The notes: generated by a model not told the origin, from the letters alone. Positions 1-7,410 are shown, counted from the first letter of the stretch. The stretch is 15,533 nt of DNA from an uncultured Dorea sp. (GCA_910578455.1 CAJTQA010000058.1:1-15533), one strand, 5' to 3'. Translations and numbers: made by a program.

Positions 1-103
1 TTCTTACCAAAAAGGAGCCATTTTTAACCAAAGACACAAACTATTTTACACTACCCGCATCCTCTTCCCCTATGACCAATGTGCCTTATTTTAAAAAATA
101 AAA

Positions 104-703
104 TCACTTGCGAAAATGCCCCATCATAACAGGCATCCATTCTTTACTCCTCTCTGCGAGGGAGTAGCTCCCTTTATTCAGACACCAGTCGTACACCAGC
201 GCTCGCTCGCACATGGAATAATACTGTACGATGTCGCTGACCGGTTTCTCAGCGCATATCTCTCCCTTTTTCTGCCCTTCTTCCACAATCTTTGTCACAA
301 GTTTATAATAATGGCGGTTCTGGTCTAAAAGGTGCCTCTGCCCCGCCGCCACAAGCTGCGTCGAATACAGGGAGGACAAAAGGTCGATGCTTATCTTCTC
401 CTCCATCATGCTGTGTGCCTTGTAGTTAATATAGATCAGCTTGCCAAAGCTGTCCATGCCCTCCTCCATCTCACGGTCAAGCTCTTCATAATACTCGTCA
501 AGGACAAGGGAAAGCGTATTGAGCAGTTCATCCTTCGTGCTGAAATAATAGTAAAATGAGCCTTTAGAAGTCTCCGACAGTTCAATGATCTCGTCAACTG
601 TAGTTCCGTTATACCCTTTCTCGTAAAACAGCTGCCATGCGGCAGACACGATCCTGCTCTTCACACTTTTCTTTTCTGTTCCGTTTCCCAATCCATTTTC
701 CAT
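104..703 (-). CDS. TetR/AcrR-family transcriptional regulator
   Basis: A 199-residue DNA-binding regulator of normal TetR-family length. The N-terminal helix-turn-helix domain covers about residues 14-62, with the typical IVSAAWQLFYEKGYNGTTV stretch, then the recognition helix region SKGSFYYYFSTKDELL. The remainder (about 65-199) is the helical ligand-binding and dimerisation domain, which is too divergent to name a ligand. The start at 703 has a GGAG ribosome binding site (711-714) seven bases upstream. It lies 12 bases after the acylphosphatase stop, so the two form an operon from the promoter at 1014-1042. No recognisable target operator or adjacent efflux gene shows what it regulates; the gene to the left lies outside the window. 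The family call is firm, the function is unknown. Confidence 0.93.
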   Translation of the reverse strand: MENGLGNGTEKKSVKSRIVSAAWQLFYEKGYNGTTVDEIIELSETSKGSFYYYFSTKDELLNTLSLVLDEYYEELDREMEEGMDSFGKLIYINYKAHSMMEEKISIDLLSSLYSTQLVAAGQRHLLDQNRHYYKLVTKIVEEGQKKGEICAEKPVSDIVQYYSMCERALVYDWCLNKGSYSLAERSKEWMPVMMGHFRK

Positions 704-715
704 AACTTTTCTCCA

Positions 716-985
716 TCATCTGATCTTAAAGCTGGTTTCTTCCTCTACAGGAATATCTTTCGAATCGATCCAGCTTATGTCGATAAACATGCTGCGGTTA
801 AGGCCTTCCATCAGCTTGAAGATCATAGGCTCACGACCCTGGACCTCCATAAGCACTGTGCCGTCGTATTCATTTCTCACCCATCCCGAAAGCCCGATGG
901 ACTGCGCTAAGTGTCTCGCCGTATAGCGGAAACCCACTCCCTGTACACGCCCGTGAAAGACGATTCTCTTTCGTATCTCAGACAT
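716..985 (-). CDS. acyP: acylphosphatase
   Basis: A small enzyme of 89 residues, the usual acylphosphatase length, hydrolysing the carboxyl-phosphate bond of acyl phosphates in the cytoplasm. The signature is clear: FHGRVQGVGFRYTARHLA near residues 9-26 holds the catalytic Arg (GFRY) and phosphate-binding loop, and GLSGWVRNEYDGTVLMEVQG holds the catalytic Asn. I start at the MSEIRKR methionine (985). The reading frame is open upstream to a methionine at 1042, but that extension would lie across the likely promoter (1014-1042) and does not resemble the family. An AGGATG element about ten bases before 985 is a modest ribosome binding site. It is followed directly by the TetR gene. No link between the two functions is evident. 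Confidence 0.93.
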   Translation of the reverse strand: MSEIRKRIVFHGRVQGVGFRYTARHLAQSIGLSGWVRNEYDGTVLMEVQGREPMIFKLMEGLNRSMFIDISWIDSKDIPVEEETSFKIR

Positions 986-1013
986 ATCTTCACATCCTAT
1001 GCTCATTTCATTC

Positions 1014-1042
1014 ATTGTACATGAAAATAAGGGGAAATGCAA
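1014..1042 (-). promoter_or_regulatory. promoter of the acylphosphatase-TetR operon
   Basis: On the minus strand the hexamers are TTGCAT (-35, 1037-1042) and TACAAT (-10, 1014-1019), separated by exactly 17 bases. Transcription would start near 1007, giving a leader of about 22 bases before the acylphosphatase ATG at 985. This position supports the shorter start chosen for that gene. Confidence 0.6.
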
Positions 1043-1066
1043 TTCTCAAAGAATGTTTAATTATGC

Positions 1067-1090
1067 GGAAAAACAGCCGGCTCTGTTTTA
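1067..1090 (-). terminator. short intrinsic terminator after the PD-(D/E)XK gene
   Basis: The stem AAACAG/CTGTTT (1083-1088 and 1071-1076) with a six-base GC-rich loop is followed on the minus strand by TTTTT. It overlaps the stop codon (1088-1090) of the nuclease gene and separates it from the acylphosphatase promoter. An A-run on the other side could let it work in both directions. The stem is short, so confidence is moderate. Confidence 0.5.
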
Positions 1091-2218
1091 AGATGTCCTC
1101 TCCAGCTCCTCAATCCGTTTCAGCGCCTTTTCATACGCCTGCCTTGTTTCTTCCAACTCCTGTTCTTTTCTTTCCGCCTTCTGCCTTTCCTCTTCCGCCT
1201 TCTGCCTTTCCTCTTCCGCCTTCTGCTTTTCCTCTTCCGCCTTCTGCTTTTCCTCTTCCGCCTTCTGCTTTTCCTCTTCCGCCTTCTGCTTTTCCTCCTC
1301 CACCTTACGTTTTACCTGGTTCAGCTCCTCCTGCATCTCGTCAATCATCAACTGCACCGTATTCCGGTCCAGCTCACGCAGCTCCTTTGAAAACATACCC
1401 ATCACCTCTTCTATATTCCGGCAGATCTCATAAATCTGCCCGTACATGGCTTTGAAGTCTGAATATTTTTCTATGATGGAAATGACCGCCTCCGGCTCAT
1501 CCATACTCAGAAACGCCAGCCATGCCTCCAGCCGATTCTCTATCCTGATATGTTTATTTTGCTGGATTTCCCGGAAGATGTCAAGTGGCACGAACAGATA
1601 TTTCTGGAGGAGGTTTATCTCTATCCCGGTATTGGATTTCTGTTCAAAATAGTGGAGATATGTATCTGGAAACTGATGGAATGCCGATGTACTCTGCTCA
1701 AATAAGACGATTGTGTAGACTTCCTTGATATCTTTATAGACAAATTTCTTCTTCCGTTTGCTGCGGACTCTCTTATACTGCCGGAGCAGCAAGTCGGCGG
1801 AATAACACGCGCTCCGCTCGCCCGGGAATTTATACCCGATCTTCTGGATTTCAAGGTTCGCGATGCTGCCGTCCTTTAGCTGCACTACGATATCCATAAT
1901 GACCAGCGATGTCTCATCCGCAATCCTTGTACTGTCTCCCGGCAGCACTTCAATGATGTGCACCTCCTGCCCAAGCAGGAGCGATAGCAGCTCATCAATC
2001 CGCTCCGGCACCGTCTCCGGGTTCAGGATCTCCTTGCTGATAAAATCATACATGGGCTTTACGCCGCGAACCCCGGTGCAGAAATCCAAGAACTCCTGCC
2101 GGTGATTTTCACCCCATTGTTCAAACATTGATTTCAAATGCCTGTCTGCCTCAATCTGTTCCATAATAGATTCCCTTGTCTGAATCATTGGAAAATACTC
2201 CTGTAATTTGTTTGCCAT
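1088..2218 (-). CDS. Rpn/PD-(D/E)XK nuclease family ('transposase-like') protein with charged helical tail
   Basis: A 376-residue protein of the PD-(D/E)XK family usually annotated as Rpn-like recombination-promoting nuclease or putative transposase. The catalytic core is visible as IMDIVVQLKDGSIANLEIQ (residues 107-125): Asp109, then Glu123-x-Gln125, the ExQ variant common in this family. It is followed by YSADLLLRQYKR (139-150), also typical. Family members are thought to be nucleases that stimulate recombination; no transposon ends are visible here. The C-terminal 80 residues are one long charged helix containing six near-identical heptads EEEKQKA/EEERQKA (307-348). The start at 2218 is set by an AAGGAGG site eight bases upstream; an in-frame ATG at 2248 lies upstream of that site and lacks one. 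It has its own promoter and a leader of about 145 bases. Confidence 0.85.
   Translation of the reverse strand: MANKLQEYFPMIQTRESIMEQIEADRHLKSMFEQWGENHRQEFLDFCTGVRGVKPMYDFISKEILNPETVPERIDELLSLLLGQEVHIIEVLPGDSTRIADETSLVIMDIVVQLKDGSIANLEIQKIGYKFPGERSACYSADLLLRQYKRVRSKRKKKFVYKDIKEVYTIVLFEQSTSAFHQFPDTYLHYFEQKSNTGIEINLLQKYLFVPLDIFREIQQNKHIRIENRLEAWLAFLSMDEPEAVISIIEKYSDFKAMYGQIYEICRNIEEVMGMFSKELRELDRNTVQLMIDEMQEELNQVKRKVEEEKQKAEEEKQKAEEEKQKAEEEKQKAEEERQKAEEERQKAERKEQELEETRQAYEKALKRIEELERTS
1175..1300 (-). repeat. six tandem 21-bp repeats inside the nuclease gene
   Basis: Six consecutive 21-bp units encode the heptads VEEEKQK/AEEEKQK/AEEERQK. The four central copies are essentially identical at the DNA level, and the outer copies differ by single bases (for example AAG versus AGG codons). 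The unit is a multiple of three, so gain or loss of copies keeps the frame and changes only the length of the helical tail. Confidence 0.9.
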
Positions 2219-2226
2219 ACGCAAAA

Positions 2227-2234
2227 TCCTCCTT
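2227..2234 (-). promoter_or_regulatory. ribosome binding site that sets the nuclease start
   Basis: On the minus strand, AAGGAGGA lies eight bases before the ATG at 2218. Because it sits downstream of the in-frame ATG at 2248, it argues that the ten extra residues from that ATG are not translated. Confidence 0.8.
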
Positions 2235-2370
2235 GTAAATCTACCCATAGGGCTTAATCTGTAAACAGTTGCTTTGGATAACTGCCCCGAACGCGGAGCG
2301 ATAAGATAATACGGCTTTTCAGCCTGAAATGATTTGGAGAACAGCTAAAAATGCTGTCCTGATTTTTACT

Positions 2371-2398
2371 ATCATAGCACAATGGCATAAAAAAGCAA
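2371..2398 (-). promoter_or_regulatory. candidate promoter of the PD-(D/E)XK gene
   Basis: On the minus strand TTGCTT (2393-2398) and TATGAT (2371-2376) are 16 bases apart, with an extended -10 TGC directly before TATGAT. Transcription would begin near 2364, leaving a leader of about 145 bases that contains a small GGACAGC/GCTGTTC stem-loop (about 2341-2359). I see no known riboswitch in this leader. Confidence 0.5.
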
Positions 2399-2439
2399 GA
2401 TGATTTTTAAAAATATTTACAAAATTCTCCCTCAAGTTA

Positions 2440-3297
2440 TCATAGTCTCTCTTTCATAAACAGTGACCACACCCGCCCGGCAATTATCCTCTGCCCATCC
2501 CCGTCAGGATGCAGCCCATCCGCCTGAAGATGTTCCTCCATGCCGGCCTCCCTAATGTCTGCCGCCTGATACCCATACACTTCCTGATATTCCATAATAA
2601 TATCATTGACGCGTCCAATCTGCTGTTCAATATACAAATTCAGCATCCTGAAACCCTCTTTCTCCCCCACAGGATTATAAAGGGTAGTCACTATCACCCG
2701 GCAGCTTTTCTTCCGGTTCTTCTGGATGCTATCCATCATTCTCTTCCAATCCTCTTCAAACTCCTCCCATCTCCATCCTTTCATAATCTCTGCTGCCTTC
2801 GCCGCTAATTCCGGGTTCTCAGCCATCCTTTTCTGAAATGCCGAAAAAAAAGTTTCCATATCCTGCACTTTCGCATCTTCCCCGAAAATCTCTTTGTACA
2901 GTTCCCGGCATCTTTTCAAAATATCATTAGCTCCTGCCGTAACGGTAACCAAATCTGCGTTTTTAATCTCTTCCTGCACCTTTACATCTGAAAGGTATCT
3001 TTCGCACAGCCCATCCGCCGTAATCCCATTCTTAGTATACTCTGAAAAAGAGACGGAATCTCCCTTCACTTCTCTCAGTTCCTCCGTCAATATCCGGGGA
3101 TATCCTTCCATATCTTGCTCCTCCGAGACAGAATATCCGTTAGGTATGCTGTCTCCCAGCGCAACATAATGAAAAGATGCCTCATCCATGCCCACATCTC
3201 TCCTGCCGCCCCGCATGAAAGCCGCCGCAGCCCCTATGCATAAAATCAATGCTATAATTAACATCCCGAAAATTCTGCCCCTCATCTTCGCTTTCAT
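2440..3297 (-). CDS. SGNH/GDSL-family hydrolase, membrane-anchored or secreted
   Basis: A 285-residue esterase/lipase-like hydrolase of the SGNH fold. Residues 9-28 form a single hydrophobic segment after a KAKMRGR positive start, so the enzyme is exported and probably stays membrane-anchored; there is no lipobox. Catalytic blocks are in order: ALGDSIPNGY (block I, nucleophile Ser50), the NGITADGL region (block II), AGAND (block III, Asn124), and DGLHPDGDG (block V, Asp260 and His263). The substrate cannot be read from sequence; related proteins act on acyl esters of lipids, glycans or peptidoglycan. The start at 3297 follows AGGAG by about seven bases. A terminator lies just upstream, so the gene needs its own promoter or read-through; I see no convincing promoter in 3298-3320. 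Confidence 0.88.
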   Translation of the reverse strand: MKAKMRGRIFGMLIIALILCIGAAAAFMRGGRRDVGMDEASFHYVALGDSIPNGYSVSEEQDMEGYPRILTEELREVKGDSVSFSEYTKNGITADGLCERYLSDVKVQEEIKNADLVTVTAGANDILKRCRELYKEIFGEDAKVQDMETFFSAFQKRMAENPELAAKAAEIMKGWRWEEFEEDWKRMMDSIQKNRKKSCRVIVTTLYNPVGEKEGFRMLNLYIEQQIGRVNDIIMEYQEVYGYQAADIREAGMEEHLQADGLHPDGDGQRIIAGRVWSLFMKERL

Positions 3298-3320
3298 CTC
3301 TGGCTCCTACCTCTCCGATT

Positions 3321-3368
3321 AAAAAAGGAACCGCTTAAGCTATCTTCATAAGCATTACAGCAGTTCCT
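3321..3368 (-). terminator. intrinsic terminator after the small Cys-motif gene
   Basis: On the minus strand GGAACTGCT...AGCGGTTCC forms an imperfect long stem with further pairing of the inner GCTTAT/ATAGC bases, followed by TTTTTT (3321-3326). It lies 30 bases after the stop of the small gene at 3398 and before the SGNH hydrolase. Confidence 0.75.
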
Positions 3369-3397
3369 TTTACATACTCTCTTATGTATAATTTCCC

Positions 3398-3754
3398 TTA
3401 CAATATCTCATTCTTCTTTGCAAGAATGGCCTCCACTGCCGCGCATGCCGGACAGTCGCAGTACTTAGCTCCGCCTGCTTTGATCTCCTCTCCGTGAGCC
3501 GCCACTTCTTTTGCCTTCTCTTCGCCAAAGACTTTCGCTCCCGCCTCTGAGCCTGCAAATGCAATCAGCGTATCGATTGGCATGATATCCTCCTCAAGCT
3601 CTGCAATCAGGGCTTTCGTCTCTTCTGCCTCCTTGTCCGTACCTACAGCCGCCAGCCAGCCCTTAGCCGCCTCCTTCGTCTCCGGGCTGCAAGTCGGAGC
3701 ATTGACCAGTTCATTCACTTTTTCGATAACATAGTCTTTTACATTCTGGTTCAT
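3398..3754 (-). CDS. small conserved Clostridia protein with CxCxxC motif, function unknown
   Basis: A 118-residue soluble, helical, acidic protein. Its most striking feature is a C-terminal YCDCPAC motif (Cys99, Cys101, Cys104) plus a lone Cys22 in APTCSPET, suggesting a metal-binding or redox site. I recognise this as a small family widespread in Lachnospiraceae; such proteins sometimes carry a 'molecular chaperone Hsp90' label in databases, but there is no Hsp90 ATPase domain here and the name should not be trusted. The frame is open to 3844, but I start at MNQNVKDYV (3754): AAAGG lies eight bases upstream, and the upstream ATGs have no ribosome binding site. A very strong promoter (3858-3886) and its own terminator make it a single-gene unit, probably highly expressed. 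Function unknown. Confidence 0.8.
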   Translation of the reverse strand: MNQNVKDYVIEKVNELVNAPTCSPETKEAAKGWLAAVGTDKEAEETKALIAELEEDIMPIDTLIAFAGSEAGAKVFGEEKAKEVAAHGEEIKAGGAKYCDCPACAAVEAILAKKNEIL

Positions 3755-3857
3755 CCTATTCATCCTTTCTTTATTTATATTCAGAGCGATAGAAATATTC
3801 ACGCAAATACCAATAAATATCCCATCCCCTGTTAAAGACATCATATTCGCCTGCCAT

Positions 3858-3886
3858 CATTATAACAATTACACATAAAAAAGACA
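3858..3886 (-). promoter_or_regulatory. strong extended -10 promoter of the small Cys-motif gene
   Basis: On the minus strand TTGTCT (3881-3886) and a perfect TATAAT (3858-3863) are 17 bases apart, with TGT extending the -10. The start site would be near 3851, leaving a leader of about 97 bases before the ATG at 3754. Confidence 0.75.
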
Positions 3887-4002
3887 ATCTATTTTAATTT
3901 CCCTTATTCGCAAAGTCTATATTGCCGGAACCATTTCCAATCCTGCCTGATTATCGCTTAATAAAAACCTCGATTCTCCGAGAACAGCCAGAACATTTTC
4001 AT

Positions 4003-4062
4003 AAAAAAAGAACCCTGACCGGAAACCAGGATATTAAAATCCTGATTCCGGCAGAGTTCTTC
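4003..4062 (-). terminator. intrinsic terminator of the glycyl radical enzyme operon
   Basis: On the minus strand a long imperfect hairpin has arms beginning AAGAACTCTG.CCGGAA and ending TTCCGGTCAGGGTTCTT (about 23 pairs with a few mismatches), followed by TTTTTTT. It starts 26 bases after the dehydratase stop. Confidence 0.9.
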
Positions 4063-4088
4063 TTACTTTCAAACAAAATTATCAAATT

Positions 4089-6467
4089 TTATTCAAATGA
4101 CTGCTCTGTCCTCTCAATAATCTCATCCTGCAGCGGCTTATCCAGATTGCGGAAGAAGTCGCTGTACCCGGCAACACGCACGATAAGATCCTTATATTCC
4201 TCCGGGTTCTTCTGCGCGTCTATAAGCGTCTGCCTGTCGATGACATTGAACTGGATATGATGTCCGTCCATAGAGAAGTAGGAGCGGATCAGGCTCGCCA
4301 TATTGTCAAGCCCCTTCTCGCCTGCTACTACGTTTGGCGTAAACTTCTGGTTCAGCAGCGTTCCCGCCGTCGCCAGATGATCCATCTTGGAGCAGGACTT
4401 GATGACCGCCGTCGGCCCGTTTCTGTCTGCGGACTTCTCCGGAGAGATTCCCTCGGATACCGGCTTGTGCGCTTTTCTTCCGTTAGGCGTCGCAAGGATC
4501 ACATCCCCAAAGTATACATGGCAGGTAGTCGGCAGCATATCCACGCCGTACTTTCCGCCTTTCATGTTCGGGCGGCCTGTAATCTCGCTCCGGTAAAGCT
4601 CGAATACTTCCTGCATGATATCATCTGCGTAATCATCATCGTTGCCGTACTTCGGCGTCTTGTCATGAACCATGCGGTAGATGGCATCGTACCCTTCATA
4701 GTCATGCTCCATCGCCTCAATCAGCTCTTCCATAGTGAAGTTCTGGTTGTCGAATACATTGTATTTTACAGCCGCAAGGCAGTCGGTAACAGTGCCGATG
4801 CCCACGCCCTGGATATAGTTGGTGTTGTATCTTGCGCCGCCTGCATTGTAATCTTTCGCATTGGAAATGCAGTCGTTAGTTACGACGGAAAGACACGGCG
4901 CCGGCATCTCCTGCGCGTAGAGCTGCTCAATGACATTGTTGCCGCGGATCTTGATATTTACAATATGCTCAAGCTGCTTTTTGAACGCATCCCAAAGCTC
5001 ATCATAAGTCTTGAAATCCTTCGCATATCCAAGTTCAAGCCCGATCTGTTTCCCGGAATACTGGTCAAATCCGTTGAATAATGTAAGCTGGAATACTTTC
5101 GGGATATTCAAATACCCGGTGAGGATATATGCCTCGCTGCCCCACGCTCCCGTCTCCACACATCCGGAAGAGCCGCCGCGCCTTGCGTCCTCAAGCTTTT
5201 TCCCCGCGTTGATAAGCTCCATGATCTGCGCCTCCGTATTGTAGAACGCAGGCTGCCCCCAGCCTTCCCTGGAGACTTCGCAGGCTCTCTTAAGGAACTT
5301 GGCCGGAGTCTTCTTGCTGATGGTCACGTTGGAATTCGGCTGGACCAGTTTCATCTCGTCCATGCAGTCAAGGATTAAGTAGCTTACGTTATTGACGCCG
5401 TTGCGTCCGTCCGGGGTCACGCCGCCGGTATTGATATTTGCAAAATCCGTGTAGGTCGCGCTCTCTTTTAAGGTAATGCCTACCTTCACCGGAGCCGGCT
5501 GATTGTAGAATTTCACCCACAGGCACTCAAGCAGCTCTAACGCCCTCTCATCATCCAGAATCCCAGCCTCTACGTCTCTCTCGTAATACGGGTTCAAGTG
5601 CTGGTCAAGCCTTCCTGGACTGAACGCATCCCAGGGATTTAACTCTGTAGTAACCGCAAGGTGGGTAAACCAGTATAGCTGGATCGCCTGCCAGTAAGTC
5701 TCGGGCTTATGTGCCGGAACCACCTCAAGGTTTGCCGCAATCTGAAGGAGCTCTTCCTTTCTCGTCTCGTCCGTCTCTTTCTCTGCCATCTCAAGAGCCA
5801 GCTTGTGATAACGCTCGCCGAGAATGATCACTGCGTCGCAGGCGATATCCATAGCCTTTAACTCTTCGCATTTATTCACCGCGTCCGAGTCATTGATGTA
5901 ATCCAGCGCGTCCATTGTCTTCTGAATCTTCTCTTTGTAATCTAAATATCCTGTAGTAAACACCTGCTCGCCGCCGCATGTATGTCCCGGACCCCTCTGC
6001 TCCATGAACTCGGTAAACATACCCGCGCTGTAGCACTCATGCCACTCCGGCGTCATCCGCGCAAGTATCTTCTCCCGCATGCTCCGCCCTGTCCAGTATG
6101 GGATAATCTCCTCAGCCTGAAGTTTCCGGTCTTCTTCTGTCGTCTTAAAGGACACAAGCTCACGCTCGCTCATGACTACCATGTCCTCCACGCTGTGGCA
6201 GCAAAGCTCAGGGAATGTAGGCGACGCCTGAGGGTCTTTTCCCTTCTCGCCGATGATCAGCTCGCCGTCCCCAAGATACAGTGTCTTCCTGGAAAAATAC
6301 TCTTTCAGGACCATCGCCCGCATAACCGGAATTGAGTATTTCCCGTCATTTGCCTTGTAAAAATCCGTCTCGATCTTTGCCCTCTCAAGGTCAATGTGAA
6401 CAGGCGTTGTCACACTGAGCTCTCTGAGCTTTTGAATTCTTTCGTTCATCCCACGCAGTTTCGCCAT
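4089..6467 (-). CDS. hypD: trans-4-hydroxy-L-proline dehydratase (glycyl radical enzyme)
   Basis: A 792-residue glycyl radical enzyme. It would remove water from trans-4-hydroxy-L-proline to give pyrroline-5-carboxylate in the anaerobic cytoplasm. The C-terminal glycyl loop RVAGYSD gives radical Gly767, and GGSSGCVETG gives radical Cys436 with catalytic Glu438. From memory of the Clostridioides difficile HypD structure, its active-site residues are Phe152, His160, Asp278, Ser334, Asp339, Phe340, Cys434, Glu436, Tyr450, Thr645 and Gly765; all are present here at a constant offset of two (Phe154, His162, Asp280, Ser336, Asp341, Phe342, Cys436, Glu438, Tyr452, Thr647, Gly767). That is strong evidence for the HypD substrate class rather than PFL, choline lyase or diol dehydratase, although a close paralogue acting on another hydroxyproline isomer cannot be excluded. 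The start at 6467 has GGAGGG seven bases upstream, inside the end of the activase gene. No pyrroline-5-carboxylate reductase gene is present in the window. Confidence 0.9.
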   Translation of the reverse strand: MAKLRGMNERIQKLRELSVTTPVHIDLERAKIETDFYKANDGKYSIPVMRAMVLKEYFSRKTLYLGDGELIIGEKGKDPQASPTFPELCCHSVEDMVVMSERELVSFKTTEEDRKLQAEEIIPYWTGRSMREKILARMTPEWHECYSAGMFTEFMEQRGPGHTCGGEQVFTTGYLDYKEKIQKTMDALDYINDSDAVNKCEELKAMDIACDAVIILGERYHKLALEMAEKETDETRKEELLQIAANLEVVPAHKPETYWQAIQLYWFTHLAVTTELNPWDAFSPGRLDQHLNPYYERDVEAGILDDERALELLECLWVKFYNQPAPVKVGITLKESATYTDFANINTGGVTPDGRNGVNNVSYLILDCMDEMKLVQPNSNVTISKKTPAKFLKRACEVSREGWGQPAFYNTEAQIMELINAGKKLEDARRGGSSGCVETGAWGSEAYILTGYLNIPKVFQLTLFNGFDQYSGKQIGLELGYAKDFKTYDELWDAFKKQLEHIVNIKIRGNNVIEQLYAQEMPAPCLSVVTNDCISNAKDYNAGGARYNTNYIQGVGIGTVTDCLAAVKYNVFDNQNFTMEELIEAMEHDYEGYDAIYRMVHDKTPKYGNDDDYADDIMQEVFELYRSEITGRPNMKGGKYGVDMLPTTCHVYFGDVILATPNGRKAHKPVSEGISPEKSADRNGPTAVIKSCSKMDHLATAGTLLNQKFTPNVVAGEKGLDNMASLIRSYFSMDGHHIQFNVIDRQTLIDAQKNPEEYKDLIVRVAGYSDFFRNLDKPLQDEIIERTEQSFE

Positions 6468-6471
6468 CTCT

Positions 6472-7380
6472 TTACCCTCCTATTTTGGTGTTCTGGAATC
6501 CGGCCTCGATAAAGAGCTGCCTTAACTCTTCCATCTCAGCCTTATCCGGTGCATGTAGATTTTTACCCATATATTCCATATCCAGCTTCCGATATTTGCC
6601 GCTGCCTGTATCATGGTAAGGCAGCAGATTTATCTGAGGCGGATGAATATCATGCTCTTTCAGAAACGCTATCGTCTCCTTCATATTTTCCGCATTCCCA
6701 TTCACTTCCTTCACCGTCGGAATCCGGATGTAGATCCTCGCCCCGTCTGCTGACAGGCGGGCAAGATTTTCCAGGATCAGCTTATTGTCCACTCCCATAT
6801 ACTGCTTATGTATCTCCGGGTCCATCACCTTCACGTCATAGAGAAATGTGTCCGCATACGGCAGGATTGCCCGGAACTTTTCATATGGCACATATCCGCA
6901 TGTATCGATGGTAAGGTTGATGTCCTGGCGCTTAAGCCCCTTTGCAACCGCCAGGATATAGTCTGTGTCCATGGCCATCACTTCCCCGCCGGAAAGGGTC
7001 ACCCCGCCGCCGGATTCCTCATAAAACATCTGATCCTTTAAAAGCTCTTTTATAAGCTCCTTCACTGTATATTCACGGCCGACAATCTCCCTTAAGCCCG
7101 CCGGGCAGAAGTTCTCACACCTCCCGCACAGCGTGCAGAGCGACTTATCAAGCACCGGCTTTTTATCCTTCATGGAAAGCGCATGGCTTTGGCAGGCTTT
7201 CACGCAAGCTCCGCAGCCTGTGCATTTCTCCGCGTCAAACTGCATCTCCCTTTCGTACTCCTGGGTCTCCGGATTGTGGCACCACTCGCATCTTAACGGA
7301 CATCCCTTAAAAAATACAGAAGTGCGGATTCCGTCGCCGTCATGAATTGAAAACTTTTGTATGTTTGTTATATTTTTCAT
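6472..7380 (-). CDS. hypE: glycyl radical enzyme activase (radical SAM), HypD-activating
   Basis: A 302-residue radical-SAM activase that generates the glycyl radical on the enzyme encoded directly downstream. The SAM cluster motif CPLRCEWC (Cys27, Cys31, Cys34) is followed by an inserted ferredoxin-like domain with two four-cysteine sets (Cys53, 56, 59, 63 and Cys82, 85, 88, 92), the usual two-[4Fe-4S] insert of non-PFL activases. The SAM-binding TLSGGEV lies at 128-134 and IDTCGY at 158-163. The start at 7380 has GAGAGG about seven bases upstream. Its stop is four bases before the dehydratase ATG and the dehydratase ribosome binding site lies in its last codons, so the two are probably translationally coupled. 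Here the activase precedes the dehydratase. Substrate assignment comes from the partner gene. Confidence 0.9.
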   Translation of the reverse strand: MKNITNIQKFSIHDGDGIRTSVFFKGCPLRCEWCHNPETQEYEREMQFDAEKCTGCGACVKACQSHALSMKDKKPVLDKSLCTLCGRCENFCPAGLREIVGREYTVKELIKELLKDQMFYEESGGGVTLSGGEVMAMDTDYILAVAKGLKRQDINLTIDTCGYVPYEKFRAILPYADTFLYDVKVMDPEIHKQYMGVDNKLILENLARLSADGARIYIRIPTVKEVNGNAENMKETIAFLKEHDIHPPQINLLPYHDTGSGKYRKLDMEYMGKNLHAPDKAEMEELRQLFIEAGFQNTKIGG

Positions 7381-7393
7381 TCTCTTTACCTCT

Positions 7394-7410
7394 CAGGCCA
7401 GCATGGCCTG
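7394..7410 (-). promoter_or_regulatory. stem-loop just upstream of the activase ribosome binding site
   Basis: A perfect seven-base inverted repeat, CAGGCCA and TGGCCTG, with a three-base loop sits in the leader immediately before the AGAGG ribosome binding site. It could tune translation initiation; it is too short and without a U-tract to be a terminator. Confidence 0.4.

Larger units (their letters stand above)
3755..4088. other. 334-bp intergenic region
   Basis: This gap holds the dehydratase terminator (4003-4062) and the promoter (3858-3886) and leader of the small Cys-motif gene. Between about 3890 and 4000 I see no ORF, repeat or structured RNA I can name. Confidence 0.7.

Noticed and set aside
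81..106. Terminator after the TetR gene
   Set aside because: The only inverted repeat (TTATTTT/AAAATAA) is all A/T and is not followed by a T-run; it is too weak to call.
1015..1455. Plus-strand ORF of 146 codons with striking PPSAFPL repeats
   Set aside because: It is the antisense of the 21-bp repeats in the nuclease gene; it has no ribosome binding site and the minus-strand frame has clear family motifs.
1088..2218. Insertion sequence around the 'transposase-like' gene
   Set aside because: No terminal inverted repeats or target-site duplication could be seen, and this PD-(D/E)XK family is not a classical IS transposase.
2341..2370. Plus-strand terminator or riboswitch in the leader of the nuclease gene
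   Set aside because: A GAACAGC/GCTGTCC stem is present, but no plus-strand gene precedes it and no known riboswitch core is visible.
3398..3754. Hsp90-type chaperone
   Set aside because: The protein has only 118 residues and no GHKL ATPase motifs; the label used for some relatives is not supported by the sequence.
4257..5081. Plus-strand ORF of 274 codons
   Set aside because: Shadow of the glycyl radical enzyme gene; no recognisable motif or ribosome binding site.
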